Shown here in pieces: positions 8,604 through 16,028 of a stretch of DNA of 35,444 bases; the stretch's first letter is position 1, and each line of letters starts with the position of its first letter. The stretch is from Planctomycetaceae bacterium. GTDB lineage: Bacteria > Planctomycetota > Planctomycetia > Planctomycetales > Planctomycetaceae. The stretch lies in assembly GCA_020426515.1 (NCBI GenBank), contig JAGQPW010000033.1, forward strand, positions 1-35,444. Direction: 5' to 3'. The position numbers and the translations under genes are program-made. The notes below the pieces were generated by a model. The model was not told the origin of the DNA and did no database searches. It worked only from the letters and a program-made list of their open reading frames with translations.

Positions 8604-9593
8604 CTACGTATGTAACTCAACAACGTCCCCGTCGGCAAGGACGTATTCGCGACCGACCGATTCTCCCGATTTCCCGGAATCACTCCAGATCCTGGCCGAC
8701 TTCAGACGCGCGGCCAGTTCCGCATGCACCTGCTCGGCCAGATCCTGAACGGTCGATCCAATCGGTACGGTAAACGGGTCCACTTTGTTCACTGGTTCAC
8801 CAGGGCGTTTCGTATAGATCCGCAACACCTGCAGCCCGTCGAAAACGACCTGGCCGAGACGCTGCACATCCCGGGAGCGGTCAAGATCCACAAACAGTTC
8901 GACACCAGGCACATCCACAAGTTCGCTCAACATTTCCCGTCGCACATCGGCCCCCTCTTCGCCGCCGCGAGTGACCACAAGCAACGTCCGGACATGCACG
9001 ACTGAGAGATCCTGTTCATCGAGCCCCGTGCGATTCGAGAGCACCGTCTTGCGATGCTGCAGAAGTTCAAAGACGTCGGCCGTTTGCTGCGGCGCATCGT
9101 CCGAAGAGCCATCCATGCAGAGCAAGACCAGATCTGCGGTCCGGGCGAAGCTGACGAGATACGGCTCCAGGTGGCCGACGGCAATGGGAGGCGTATCGAC
9201 CAGTTGAATCGTGATCCCTTCCCAGGACATGATCGCAGGCAGCGGCTCTCGGGTTGTGTAGGGATAAGGCGCGACCTCTGGCTGAGCATTGGTCAGTTCG
9301 GCCACCACGCGACTCTTTCCCGAATTGGGCCCCCCCAGAACAATGACCGTCCCCGCCCCCTGCCGGGCAATGCGGTAGCTCTTGCCCTTGCGTGGCGAGG
9401 AGGCTTCCGACAACAGGTCATCGCGGGCTTCCTTGAGCCGTGTCTTCAAATCCGCCTGCAGCTTTTCGGTCCCCTTGTGCTTGGGAATCTGCTGCAGCAT
9501 CTGCTCAAGGCAGCGCAATCGTTCCTGTGCCGTCTGCGCGCGGCGGTACGCCTCTTCAGCCTTTTGATACTGCAGTGTGAGATTGGCGGCCAA
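8604..9593 (-). CDS. TGS-domain protein with degenerate DRG/Obg-like GTPase domain
   Basis: The only full-length start is TTG 9593; the frame upstream runs into a stop that overlaps the previous gene's TGA, and the first ATG (9500) would cut into the N-terminal helices. The 329-aa protein has a charged helical region (1-65), a P-loop GGPNSGKS (87-94), a segment resembling DRG proteins (EVAPYPYTT, ITIQLVDTPP at 128-136) and a C-terminal TGS domain (258-329; RIYTKRPGEP through YVLADGDVVEL). Canonical G3 would be DXPG, here DTPP; an NKXD G4 motif is absent, TRGG occupying the likely place. GTP specificity is therefore doubtful. DRG/Obg proteins act on ribosomes or tRNA. It is 21 bases behind the membrane protein gene, so the two are co-transcribed. 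Confidence 0.82.
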   Translation of the reverse strand: MAANLTLQYQKAEEAYRRAQTAQERLRCLEQMLQQIPKHKGTEKLQADLKTRLKEARDDLLSEASSPRKGKSYRIARQGAGTVIVLGGPNSGKSRVVAELTNAQPEVAPYPYTTREPLPAIMSWEGITIQLVDTPPIAVGHLEPYLVSFARTADLVLLCMDGSSDDAPQQTADVFELLQHRKTVLSNRTGLDEQDLSVVHVRTLLVVTRGGEEGADVRREMLSELVDVPGVELFVDLDRSRDVQRLGQVVFDGLQVLRIYTKRPGEPVNKVDPFTVPIGSTVQDLAEQVHAELAARLKSARIWSDSGKSGESVGREYVLADGDVVELHT

Positions 9594-9614
9594 CGAACCA
9601 GGAACCTTCGAGAA

Positions 9615-10805
9615 TCAGGAATCGGAATCGTCGGCCGTCGCCTGGCGAGCGGCTTCCCGTCGAGCAGCAGCCGGAACGCCCACCAGCGGCAGTCCGCTTT
9701 GAGGCGGGGTATCCATGTCAACCACATCCAGGGGGGTCGAGTCTTCGCTCTTTCGCAAGAGCAGATAGACAATCGTCATTGCTGTCCAGAACAGGCTCAC
9801 CGCGAATGCCAGCGGAATGCTGCCCAGCAGCGACTTCCAGAAACTCAGCCAGCCATCGGGGAGCGCTGCCAGCCCTCCCCCCATGGCAACAGTCGACACG
9901 GTAATCTGCCACGTGAGCAGGACCATGCCTTCCACGAAGTACAGCAGCAACCCGCCATACATCAACAACAGCAGCATCAGGAACAGGGCGTACCATGGTC
10001 GCACAAACAGGTAATTGTAGCTGCGACTCAGCCCATCAAACGGGTCGGTCCCTTCGGTGCTGGTGGTGCAAATCATCAGCGGCCAGCTGATTGTGAACCC
10101 GACAACCAACATGGCCAGAAAGACTCCCGAAACCAGCGCCAATGGCCACCCCAGCCAGATCAGGTACGGTCCCATTCCAGGGATGCAACCAATCACTCCC
10201 AGTAACGCATTGAGTGCCGCAAAGAACAGGAAACCGCACACCACGGTCAGTGGTCCACCCAGGTAGGAAATCGCGTGGCGAAACACATAGCCGACCGCCG
10301 ACCGCAGCGATGCCTCGTGATGCTGCGTCACCTCCAGGGCCGCCATGCGGCTGATCAGCCCGCCCGCCAACAGGGTCCATCCCGCCAGCCAGAGCCAGTT
10401 CAACAGCTGCGGCATCCGGTGTTCGGAATCAATCACCTTCCAGCTTTGTCGCAAGATCTCCTGCAGCGGATACAATGCTCGGGTCGTGAGCAGATGAGGA
10501 CTCAACTCGTGCCACGGATTTTGCAGCAACTCCACGAAAGGCGGTTGAGGCTCATCCAGGGACGACTCGAAATCCGGGAGTGCGACTGGATCGCCAAACA
10601 TCCAGTTCACACCAGCCGTCCCGGCAATCACCAGCCACACAAAGGCAATGCCGACAAACATTCGCCGGTAGTGAATGGCCACCCGGAACGCACGAAACAG
10701 CAACAGCCACGGAAGCCAGCGTTTCAGACGCGCAACATCCGTCAGCAGAAAATCTTCTTCGAGCTCCAGACCTGGCCGAGAGGGACTCACGATGGTCACA
10801 TCCAT
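9615..10805 (-). CDS. Multi-span membrane protein of unknown function (396 aa)
   Basis: Start chosen at ATG 10805 (MDVTIVSPSRPG); the open frame runs 39 codons further but that part is basic and unlike a membrane-protein N-terminus. Hydrophobic segments are visible around MFVGIAFVWLVIAGTAG, WLWLAGWTLLAGGLI, a long double span LTVVCGFLFFAALNALLG and YLIWLGWPLALVSGVFL, LFLMLLLLMYGGLLLYF, and IPLAFAVSLFWTAMTIVYLLL, so about seven spans. The C-terminus is a soluble tail. I recognise no catalytic or transport motif. It is the first gene of a pair with the TGS protein (21-base gap) and is divergent from the peroxiredoxin gene; the 225-base gap between them should hold both promoters. Confidence 0.8.
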   Translation of the reverse strand: MDVTIVSPSRPGLELEEDFLLTDVARLKRWLPWLLLFRAFRVAIHYRRMFVGIAFVWLVIAGTAGVNWMFGDPVALPDFESSLDEPQPPFVELLQNPWHELSPHLLTTRALYPLQEILRQSWKVIDSEHRMPQLLNWLWLAGWTLLAGGLISRMAALEVTQHHEASLRSAVGYVFRHAISYLGGPLTVVCGFLFFAALNALLGVIGCIPGMGPYLIWLGWPLALVSGVFLAMLVVGFTISWPLMICTTSTEGTDPFDGLSRSYNYLFVRPWYALFLMLLLLMYGGLLLYFVEGMVLLTWQITVSTVAMGGGLAALPDGWLSFWKSLLGSIPLAFAVSLFWTAMTIVYLLLRKSEDSTPLDVVDMDTPPQSGLPLVGVPAAARREAARQATADDSDS

Positions 10806-10925
10806 GCTGAACAATTTGAAAACCGAAACACGAGGGCCATCCCTCAGCCACAGTCTAAGCACTCTGCCCTGCGGACTCGACCGAATCAATTCTCGTAATA
10901 GAACGATCTGAACGAATTGCACGAC

Positions 10926-10953
10926 TTGAAGCGAATTCGAGGCGGACTATACT
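10926..10953 (+). promoter_or_regulatory. Putative promoter of peroxiredoxin gene
   Basis: TTGAAG (10926-10931), 16-base spacer, TATACT (10948-10953), a good match to the sigma-70 consensus. Transcription would begin near 10960, giving a leader of about 70 bases before the ATG at 11031. Confidence 0.5.
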
Positions 10954-11030
10954 CCGCTGAACACAACGCTCGACCCGGCGGTTGCTGCTCCGCTGTGATT
11001 TTATGCCCCTCTCTCTGGAGAATTGACACC

Positions 11031-11573
11031 ATGAGTGCCCAAGTTGGACAACCCGCTCCCGCCTTCGATGTCCAGGCCTACGACCGAACGAAAGATGGCT
11101 CGGACGATCAATTCCGCAACATTTCGCTGGAAGATTACAAGGGAAAGTGGGTTTGCCTGTTCTTCTACCCGCTCGACTTCACCTTCGTATGCCCGACCGA
11201 ACTCGTCTCGTTCAACGACAAGCTCGGTGAATTCGAAGACCGGGACACCGTTCTGCTGACCGCCAGCACCGACAGTGTGTTCTCGCACAAAGGCTGGTGC
11301 GACAGCCACGATGACCTGAAGAAGCTGAAGTACCCAATGCTGGCTGACACCACGCACAGCCTGTCCAGTTCCTACGGCGTGCTGAAAGAAGATGCCGGAA
11401 TCGCGTACCGCGGTATCTTCCTGATCGATCCCAATGGCGTGGTCCGCTGGTCCGCCGTGCACGACCTGAGCGTTGGACGGAATGTCGATGAAGTCCTGCG
11501 GGTGCTCGATGCCCTGCAGACCGACAAGCTGTGTCCCTGCAACTGGAAAAAGGGTGAGGAAACCCTCAACTAG
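11031..11573 (+). CDS. Typical 2-Cys peroxiredoxin (AhpC/Prx type)
   Basis: Reduces hydrogen peroxide and organic peroxides in the cytosol. Start at ATG 11031 is set by GGAG at 11017-11020 and by the conserved N-terminus (VGQPAPAFDVQAY); the frame is open further upstream but reaches into the promoter. The 180-aa protein has the peroxidatic site FYPLDFTFVCPTE with Cys54, and a C-terminal CPC (168-170) in KLCPCNWKKGEETL that supplies the resolving cysteine. It lacks the GGLG motif linked to sensitivity to over-oxidation, so it is likely a robust form. The next gene, 95 bases on, is AhpD-like and may reduce it, as AhpD does for AhpC in mycobacteria. A strong hairpin lies between the two. Confidence 0.95.
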   Translation: MSAQVGQPAPAFDVQAYDRTKDGSDDQFRNISLEDYKGKWVCLFFYPLDFTFVCPTELVSFNDKLGEFEDRDTVLLTASTDSVFSHKGWCDSHDDLKKLKYPMLADTTHSLSSSYGVLKEDAGIAYRGIFLIDPNGVVRWSAVHDLSVGRNVDEVLRVLDALQTDKLCPCNWKKGEETLN

Positions 11574-11596
11574 TTTTCCCGGTCGATGATGATTCG

Positions 11597-11634
11597 CTGC
11601 CGCGATTGGTAACGCATGTGACCGGTCGCGGCAG
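11597..11634 (+). terminator. Hairpin between peroxiredoxin and AhpD-like genes
   Basis: Left arm 11597-11610 and right arm 11621-11634 pair over 14 positions with two G-U pairs (outer nine bp CTGCCGCGA/TCGCGGCAG are perfect), 10-base loop, then TTCTATTT. Candidate terminator or attenuator giving more peroxiredoxin than AhpD mRNA. Confidence 0.6.
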
Positions 11635-11668
11635 TTCTATTTACACGTTCAACATGTGAGCTGTTGTC

Positions 11669-12304
11669 ATGGCGATGCTCTCCCCTCTCACTGACGATCA
11701 GACCCCGGAAGCCGTCGCTCAAGTGCTCGGTCGAGTTCGCGACATGTTCGGCGAGTCTCCGCTGCCAGAGATGTTCCGCGTGTACGCACATGTGGAACCG
11801 TTCCTGCGCGACTTCTACATGAACTTCAAGAAGTTTGTGTTCAGCAGTGGTGCTCTGGACGCTCAACAGAAAGCAGCCATCGCCCTGGCCGTGGCCGCCA
11901 ACGCGAAATGTCCCCCGTGGATCAACTGGCTCTCCAACCGTTGCCAGGAACTGGGATTCAGTTCCCCGCAGGTGGCCGAAATCCTGGCCGTGGGGGCGAC
12001 GAACGCCATGTACAACACCTTCTTCAAATTCCGAGACCTGAGCGGCAGCTCCATTTTTGAGGGCATGGGTGTCGGGCTGCGAGCCCACACGTTCAACAGC
12101 GTATCACTCGGCGAGCCGCTCGTTGAACTGATCAACATCGCAATCAGTGACATCAACGCCTGCAAACCCTGCACAACCGGACACGTGGAAAAAGCCCGTC
12201 AACTCGGGATCTCGAACGAGCAGTTACTGGAATGCGTGCAATGCGCGGCAACGATTTATGCCGGCTGTCAGTTTCTCAACGCTGCGGAAAGCTGTACCGG
12301 TTGA
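11669..12304 (+). CDS. AhpD-like carboxymuconolactone decarboxylase-family protein
   Basis: A 211-aa helical protein. The second half has the AhpD active-site pattern ELINIAISDINACKPCTTGH, with CKPC at 165-168 and His172 and an acidic residue about 12 positions before, as in alkylhydroperoxidases that use a CXXC pair to reduce AhpC or peroxides. The first half looks like an ancient repeat of the same fold (AAIALAVAANAKCPPW, with CPPW at 81-84), in which the second cysteine is Trp. Length is slightly above the 175-180 of mycobacterial AhpD. ATG 11669 has GTGAG a few bases upstream. Pairing with the peroxiredoxin gene just before it strongly suggests an AhpC/AhpD couple; reduction by dihydrolipoamide, as known elsewhere, is inference here. 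Confidence 0.9.
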   Translation: MAMLSPLTDDQTPEAVAQVLGRVRDMFGESPLPEMFRVYAHVEPFLRDFYMNFKKFVFSSGALDAQQKAAIALAVAANAKCPPWINWLSNRCQELGFSSPQVAEILAVGATNAMYNTFFKFRDLSGSSIFEGMGVGLRAHTFNSVSLGEPLVELINIAISDINACKPCTTGHVEKARQLGISNEQLLECVQCAATIYAGCQFLNAAESCTG

Positions 12305-12545
12305 CACGTGGTTTCCCAGCCCGCAGGAGCCGACTGACCCGTTTTCAAAGTCAACACGCAATCCCCCTTTTTCTCGAAAACAAACTTTGCGGCGCTTGAA
12401 CATCAAAGTTTCTGCCGATACGTTGAAACTATTGAGATTGGCATTAGGCCTCACGCGGTGCCCCGCTCTTTGCCAACCCGTTCGTGAAGTGACTCGAACA
12501 CAGAGTGCGACTCGTGAAGGTCCAGCCCTTTTGAGGAGGTTTCCA

Positions 12546-12713
12546 ATGGCAACGTCGATGGTCATGGATCCCGAACTGAGCGTTGATCCCGTTGAGGAGA
12601 TTCGCCTTCGCGTTTGGGCTCGCCAGCACTATGTACCTGCTGGAGAACGTCGCAACTTGCACCCCGTCATTCTGGACGAAATGCGCCGCCGGGACGAAGA
12701 ACTCGCCGAGTAG
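12546..12713 (+). CDS. Small acidic protein (55 aa), unknown function
   Basis: An ATG at 12546 follows a near-perfect SD, GAGGAGGT at 12533-12540, by far the best in the window. The product is 55 residues with no signal peptide or membrane span. The core RVWARQHYVPAGERR is followed by LHPVILDEMRRRDEELAE, rich in Arg and Glu and probably helical. A strong hairpin begins 40 bases after the stop, so it is a complete one-gene unit. The frame is open for another 130 codons upstream, but that part is a shadow of the AhpD-like gene. I believe similar short proteins occur in other Planctomycetes, but cannot search; no function is known to me. The SD and terminator suggest strong expression. Confidence 0.75.
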   Translation: MATSMVMDPELSVDPVEEIRLRVWARQHYVPAGERRNLHPVILDEMRRRDEELAE

Positions 12714-12752
12714 GGGAAATCATCTCCACGACAGGATGTCTCAGCACACAGC

Positions 12753-12788
12753 AGCAGGAGAAGGCCTAGCCAAAGGCCTTCTCCTGCT
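12753..12788 (+). terminator. Terminator-like hairpin after the 55-aa gene
   Basis: Perfect 15-bp inverted repeat (12753-12767 with 12774-12788, arm AGCAGGAGAAGGCCT) with loop AGCCAA, followed by TGCGTTTA. The T-run is poor but the stem is the longest perfect one I found in the window. It also separates this unit from the next gene. Confidence 0.75.
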
Positions 12789-12887
12789 TGCGTTTACGAC
12801 TGACCGAATGTGCCCGACCAAGTTTCATCTTGAGGGATCCTCCCCAAAGCCACTAAGCTGCCCCCTCGGTTCGTGTCCTACCAGGGA

Positions 12888-13634
12888 ATGGATTCCCTCA
12901 TGTCTCGCTGGCCCGCGCTGCTGCGCGACCCCATCTTCCTCGGTCTGATTGCCGCCTCGGTCTTCCTGGGCAGCCAGGCACTCGCATGGGCTTTTTTGCC
13001 GATGAGCGGCATTCTGGCCGGAGGTTTCCTCGCCGGGATTGCTTTGCTGCTTCAACAGCGTCGCGCCACGCCGGGTCGCTGGATCGGGCTGCTGGCGAGC
13101 CTTGTCGTTTTGTTGACCGCATCCACGCAGACATCGTCTCTGCTGACGCTCACGCTTGCTGGCATGACGGGCTTGATTCTGGCCGCTGCTGTGCAGGCTC
13201 CACCAATCCCCGCTCCCGTGGCTGCCACTGTCGTCGCCAAAGATGACACCTTCCCCATGGACGGTCTCGCCGCAGAAGAACTCGAAGCACCGGACGAAGA
13301 GTCCGATTCAGAGCAATCTGGTGAATTGCTCCAGCAATGGGAGCGTCGACGGCTCGCGACTGGCGAAGAAGTGATCGAAACCACGATCAAGCTGACATTT
13401 GCCGCAGGTGAGCGGGCTCAGACCCTCCATCTGCCGCTGCATCCTCCGCTGATGGGGATTGAGCACGTCCACTGCGAAGTCGTTGATGGGGCCGACCTGG
13501 CCTGCGATGTCGATGCGATCCGCGCGTTCGGGATTCGCATCGCCGTGCGTCGTCGCGGTGCTTGTCAGCTGCCACTCGACTCGTACGTCTGGGTTGCCGT
13601 ATCGGCTTCCCGTGCCTCCACCCGAGCGGCCTGA
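12888..13634 (+). CDS. Membrane protein of unknown function (248 aa)
   Basis: Several starts are possible: GTG 12873, ATG 12888 and ATG 12900; I chose 12888, but 12900 has an AGGGA at a more workable distance. The first 110 residues contain four or five hydrophobic segments (FLGLIAASVFLGSQALAWAF, GILAGGFLAGIALLL, IGLLASLVVLLTAS, LAGMTGLILAAAVQ). Then comes an acidic linker (AAEELEAPDEESDSEQSGE) and a soluble C-terminal domain with beta-like pattern (VIETTIKLTFAAGERAQ, then IEHVHCEVVDGADL). No family recognised. It converges with the pil-like operon, whose last stop codon is about 100 bases away on the other strand. Confidence 0.75.
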   Translation: MDSLMSRWPALLRDPIFLGLIAASVFLGSQALAWAFLPMSGILAGGFLAGIALLLQQRRATPGRWIGLLASLVVLLTASTQTSSLLTLTLAGMTGLILAAAVQAPPIPAPVAATVVAKDDTFPMDGLAAEELEAPDEESDSEQSGELLQQWERRRLATGEEVIETTIKLTFAAGERAQTLHLPLHPPLMGIEHVHCEVVDGADLACDVDAIRAFGIRIAVRRRGACQLPLDSYVWVAVSASRASTRAA

Positions 13635-13737
13635 TCCCGCCATACGGGATACGGCTGACGGCCAATCAGTCGCGCCCCGGTTCGGAACACACGATCAACA
13701 AACGGTGAGTTGCAGCCAGCACAGTGACGCAGCGCCG

Positions 13738-15957
13738 TTACTGAAAGGACCCCTCGCCCATCATCAACTTGGAGCGCTTGCTGCGTCCACGACGCAGCAC
13801 GTTCTTCTGGCGGGAACTGGCCCCGCCATACTCATCCATCATCGCACTTTCCGCGCTCCCCAATCCATAGGGATCCAGTTCGCTACCAACTCCGACATTG
13901 GCCAGGGCCTCCTGAGCCTTCTTGATCCCCTCAAAATACTCTGCCTGCTGCTTCTGATGGCTGGTCAATGCCTGGAGTTGAGCGCGCCGCGAATGTCCGT
14001 CGTACAGTTCCAGTCCCGCGGGCGTTGCCACAAGGACCTGTCCCATCGCCAGCATATATCCGTTCGCTCCACGCAGCAGTTTGACAGCCTCCTTGCCTTG
14101 CCCATGGAATGTGGGGTCAACTTCCAGATCGCCAATCACGTCCGCAACGAAATCCGTTGACTTGAACTTGTACTTTTCTTTTTCAAACACGTTTTCCGCG
14201 GGCTTGATCACTTCCGTTTCCACCTCGCCAGCGATTTCCTGTCCGCTGCGGACCTCAAGCTTGGCGTTCATCGTTGTGCCATACCGATTGTCCCACTGGA
14301 AAATCTCCATGGAAGCCGATGGCGCCAGTTCATTGTTTCGCGTGCGATTCGGTTCATGAACCCCGGCGAGAAAATAGTCCACGTTGCTCGGCACCGCGGC
14401 TGGCTCAGTAATGTTGCTCCATTCCGTCTCGCGGGTTTCCCCTTCGACGACATGAGCCAGTCCGTCCGCTTCAGAAATGCGTCGACCAAAATTCGGATTG
14501 GGAATCTTGAATCGCACTCGATAGCGATAGGTCTTTCCTGGCTCCACGCTGAAATCCATGTAGCGGAACAACAGCAACTCTCCGTCGGCCTTAGCCCGCT
14601 CCTGAATCCATCCTCGCAGCGCTTCTTTCCGTTCCTTGTCGTTCTTATCAACCAGTTTTTCCAGCAACTGATCCATCCCGGCCGTCGGGGCATTGCCCGC
14701 CTGCGGTCCACGAGAGCCTCGAGGTCCGGGCATTCCCGCTGGCATGGACGACTCCATCATATAGGCGGATGAATCGTAGACTGACTCAGAGCCCATCAAC
14801 TGCGACTGAATTTCGTTCGACCCAAACGACATCGAGGCAAATCCACCTCGCTGCACGGCGGTCTTCTTCACTGCTTTCCGTTCTTCAATCGCCTTCTCGA
14901 GCATCAGCGAATTGAGTTCCATTTCCAGCTGAATCTGCTTGTCATCCAGCACGAAGTTCTTAATCCGCGGATGCGTCGCCTGTGAGTACCAGCGCCCGGA
15001 AATTCTCATTGGCAATGGCATTGTCACCACCGGGTCGGTGATGGCGCTGTTCACCACATCCGCATCGTAGCCGGCACTGCGGGAGAGAATGTCCGTGGCC
15101 ACTTCAATCTGTACCGGTTCCCATTCCGACCACGTGGTTGCGGACTGCAACTCCTGCCGCTCCAGTTCAAAGTCAATGATGTAGAACTGACGGGCCGCTT
15201 CGGCAAACGGGACATGCATGGCGTCCGCGAAACGCGCAATCTGTTCGCGCACTGGAAACACTGCCCGCACAGAAACAAACGGGAACCCTTCCCCGTTCTT
15301 GGTGGGGAGGGCAACACCGCCGCCCAATGGGTCCAGCAGATCCATGCCCGGACCAACGCCTGTGACATCGACGTTCTCGGCATTCCGCATCGCGTCGAGT
15401 TCAGGAGCGTAATACTCATCTTCAAGTCCGCCGGGGCCACCGCCCAGATTCCCCGGTCGTTTGCGGAATTCATCGGCAATGTTGGGATCTTCTTCGGGCA
15501 TCGGTTGAGCCGACATCGCCAGTTCACCAGCCGCATCGGACTCATCGACTTCCGGCAGCAATTCAATCAGCACGCGCCCTGTAGTGGCAATCAGTTCTTC
15601 CGGGGCCTTCTTTTCAATTTCCCTCAGCGGCTCCTTGCCACCTGCCGGATCAACGGAGAATCGGGTGGAAGGCTCGTACTGCGCCGGGCTGATAGAAACG
15701 AAGAGTTCGTCCCGCACCACCTGAGACGGTGCGGTCTCCGGAGTGAGCGCGTACTTGGCACGCTCTTCCTCCGGCCACACGCTCAATGCCAGATTGTTTC
15801 GAGCCTGCTCCACCTTCTGCGTGATCTCACGAGGAGTCCCTTTGTAGGACGACCAGTCGGTGGTCACCAGACCGAACAGGACGATCAGGATCACCATGCC
15901 GAACAGGATCTTTTCGACGTGATCAACCGCCGCTTTTTTGAAGTCGAATTTTGCCAT
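13738..15957 (-). CDS. Large single-span protein of pil-like operon (739 aa)
   Basis: The N-terminus MAKFDFKKAAVDHVEKILFG is followed by one membrane span (about residues 19-33, ILFGMVILIVLFGLVTT), so most of the chain lies on the outer side of the inner membrane. There are a predicted coiled region, a Gly/Pro-rich loop (about 185-200), a Met/Gly/Pro-rich stretch near 400-425 and, after that, a region with beta-like character (KTYRYRVRFKIPNPNFGRR). The C-terminus is basic (RRGRSKRSKLM). ATG 15957 has GAGG upstream (CGCGAGGTT). I recognise no domain. It is the last gene of an operon with PilM-N and another bitopic protein, 71 bases behind the latter, which suggests a role in pilus or secretion-platform assembly. 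Confidence 0.85.
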   Translation of the reverse strand: MAKFDFKKAAVDHVEKILFGMVILIVLFGLVTTDWSSYKGTPREITQKVEQARNNLALSVWPEEERAKYALTPETAPSQVVRDELFVSISPAQYEPSTRFSVDPAGGKEPLREIEKKAPEELIATTGRVLIELLPEVDESDAAGELAMSAQPMPEEDPNIADEFRKRPGNLGGGPGGLEDEYYAPELDAMRNAENVDVTGVGPGMDLLDPLGGGVALPTKNGEGFPFVSVRAVFPVREQIARFADAMHVPFAEAARQFYIIDFELERQELQSATTWSEWEPVQIEVATDILSRSAGYDADVVNSAITDPVVTMPLPMRISGRWYSQATHPRIKNFVLDDKQIQLEMELNSLMLEKAIEERKAVKKTAVQRGGFASMSFGSNEIQSQLMGSESVYDSSAYMMESSMPAGMPGPRGSRGPQAGNAPTAGMDQLLEKLVDKNDKERKEALRGWIQERAKADGELLLFRYMDFSVEPGKTYRYRVRFKIPNPNFGRRISEADGLAHVVEGETRETEWSNITEPAAVPSNVDYFLAGVHEPNRTRNNELAPSASMEIFQWDNRYGTTMNAKLEVRSGQEIAGEVETEVIKPAENVFEKEKYKFKSTDFVADVIGDLEVDPTFHGQGKEAVKLLRGANGYMLAMGQVLVATPAGLELYDGHSRRAQLQALTSHQKQQAEYFEGIKKAQEALANVGVGSELDPYGLGSAESAMMDEYGGASSRQKNVLRRGRSKRSKLMMGEGSFQ

Positions 15958-16028
15958 AGCAAACCTCGCGAATCAGGACGCAGAGGACAAATTGATAGTC
16001 ATGTACGAATCGGGCCACTCAAGACCAC

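Noticed and set aside
9054-10205. Plus-strand open frame of 383 codons
   Set aside because: Antisense to the TGS protein and the membrane protein; Gln/Arg/His-rich composition is typical of a reverse-frame shadow.
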